A stretch of DNA of 64,000 nucleotides from Lucinisca nassula (Eukaryota > Mollusca > Bivalvia > Lucinida > Lucinidae): assembly GCA_963580285.1 (NCBI GenBank), contig OY757010.1:149344675-149408674 (forward strand). The letters run 5' to 3'. The position numbers and the translations under genes were made by a program. Shown here piece by piece: positions 63,106 through 64,000 of this stretch. The notes under the pieces were generated by a model. That model had not been told where the DNA came from. It ran no database searches and saw only the letters and a program-made list of their open reading frames with translations. Positions within the stretch are counted from its first letter, which is position 1, and each line of letters opens with the position of its first letter.

Positions 63106-63310
63106 CTGTAAACCGCTTAGAGGATCTAAATCTTTCCAGACAAAGCCGTGCCAGCCCATGCTTATAAACCCTATTTGTTTCATTTGGCGACAGGGCTCGA
63201 GATGTCATTTCATGTCAGTGTCGGGTAAAAGTCCCACGAAATAGGAAGCAACGTCTCCAGAATTTCCTACACAGTATTGACTGGGACGTGAAACCTCAAA
63301 CCAAACAAAC
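63106..63310 (+). mobile_element. S300 retroposon, 5'-truncated
   Basis: TGTAAACCGCTTAGAGGATC to GGACGTGAAACCTCAAACCA and AACAAACTG. Nothing is recognised from 63311 to 63722. Confidence 0.65.
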
Positions 63311-63722
63311 TGAAAAGGAAATAGTTGCGCCATAAGTAGCAAATGGTAAAATGTTCACTCTTAACAGGAAATTGCTTGAATCTAATTGGATTTCCTGCAG
63401 CTGACACTGATATTCTAAATGCTTATGGTTACACTACAACCTCTTTTTGACACATTTCATTTTAGTTGTGGACATCACACGGTTTGAATATCGATCCCAT
63501 AAATGTTTCGATTTTATTGAAAAATAAAGCAACAAGAGCTCCGCAAGCCGGGCACTATAGTCCATGGCAAGTATTCGATTGTAACACATATAGTGACAAA
63601 TAGTATGCGGCACATATACTGACAAAAGTAAAAGGGGTTAACCCAAAAAAGAAAAGTTCATGGACTGACAGATGGACATTATTCTGTAAATAATTGTTTG
63701 ACTGTAACCTCTAAACAAAATG

Positions 63723-64000
63723 CGCCGCTTCATGCGGACTGAACAAATTTGTCTTAATCGCGACGGAAGTAAGGGCGAGGATTGTGGCCACGTAAAATCG
63801 ATTTAAGCCCCCCAGTGGAATTCGTTTCCGCTGACCGTTCCAAGGCGGTTCTTCTTTCGCGGTTTATTTTTGTTATGGTTTGTCTTTGGGTGTTTGTGTC
63901 GCTTATATTATTTTATTTTGGATAGCCTTTTCGCCATTTTGTGGGAAAGTAACTGTCCTTTTGGCTTTCCGCTGTTGGTGTTTCCGTTGGGGTATGTTGC
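63723..64000 (+). mobile_element. E-family retroelement 3' fragment, running off the window
   Basis: CGCTTCATGCGGACTGAACA, GGCGAGGATTGTGGCCACGT, CCAGTGGAATTCGTTTCCGC and onward to GTTTCCGTTGGGGTATGTTG. The C tract is short here (CCCCCC). The least eroded E copy at this end. Confidence 0.7.

Overview
The window reads as animal, most likely bivalve mollusc, intergenic DNA. The grounds are: one intronless animal-type GPCR gene; an L1-type LINE; tRNA-derived SINEs; and several repeat types I associate with bivalve genomes, namely long elements with ~165 bp internal tandem arrays, GGACGGACGG stretches and a GCTCACCT/AGGTGAGC terminal hairpin. A heterodont bivalve (venerid or dreissenid) would fit, but the species is inferred, not shown. 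There are no operons, CRISPR arrays or prokaryotic signals.

Layout. 0-14 kb: nested MITEs, SINE-like retroposons, a ~3 kb tandem-array element (4311-7262) and a second degenerate array (7620-8200). 14.3-16.1 kb: the only convincing host gene, a single-coding-exon rhodopsin-class GPCR with a likely spliced 5' UTR and a nearby AATAAA. 16.9-17.8 kb: 3' end of a decayed LINE. 18-24 kb: MITEs, a foldback element, and a ~260 bp tandem repeat carrying a hammerhead ribozyme (20694-21037). 24-28.3 kb: a second large array element, itself invaded by a TTAA-type MITE, another array element and a SINE-like copy. 28.3-49 kb: dense nests of SINEs, hairpin-centred MITEs, a third array element (32073-33680) and 3' pieces of a reverse-transcriptase retroelement (probably Penelope-like). 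49.9-54.8 kb: a LINE with an intact ORF1 and ORF2 on the minus strand, separated only by one in-frame TAG. 55-64 kb: more MITEs, a second hammerhead repeat (58315-58819) and further retroelement fragments, two of which retain coding sequence.

Two themes stand out. First, two loci 37.6 kb apart carry the same ~260 bp tandem unit with a type I hammerhead ribozyme, matching the architecture of retrozymes (small non-autonomous, circular-RNA-forming retroelements). The copy at 20908-20952 has every core nucleotide and all three helices. Second, several MITE families with unrelated termini share one central palindrome (TTAGAACCGCCTC / GAGGCGGTTCTAA) that keeps its base pairing while its sequence changes. 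A separate TTAA-flanked family uses a different conserved hairpin. Names used below: A and B, hairpin MITEs ending CATCACG/CATTACG; C and D, TA-flanked MITEs with the same core; E, the retroelement 3' repeat; G and H, TTAA-flanked MITEs; S300, a ~300 bp SINE-like retroposon; T1-T3, tRNA-derived SINEs.
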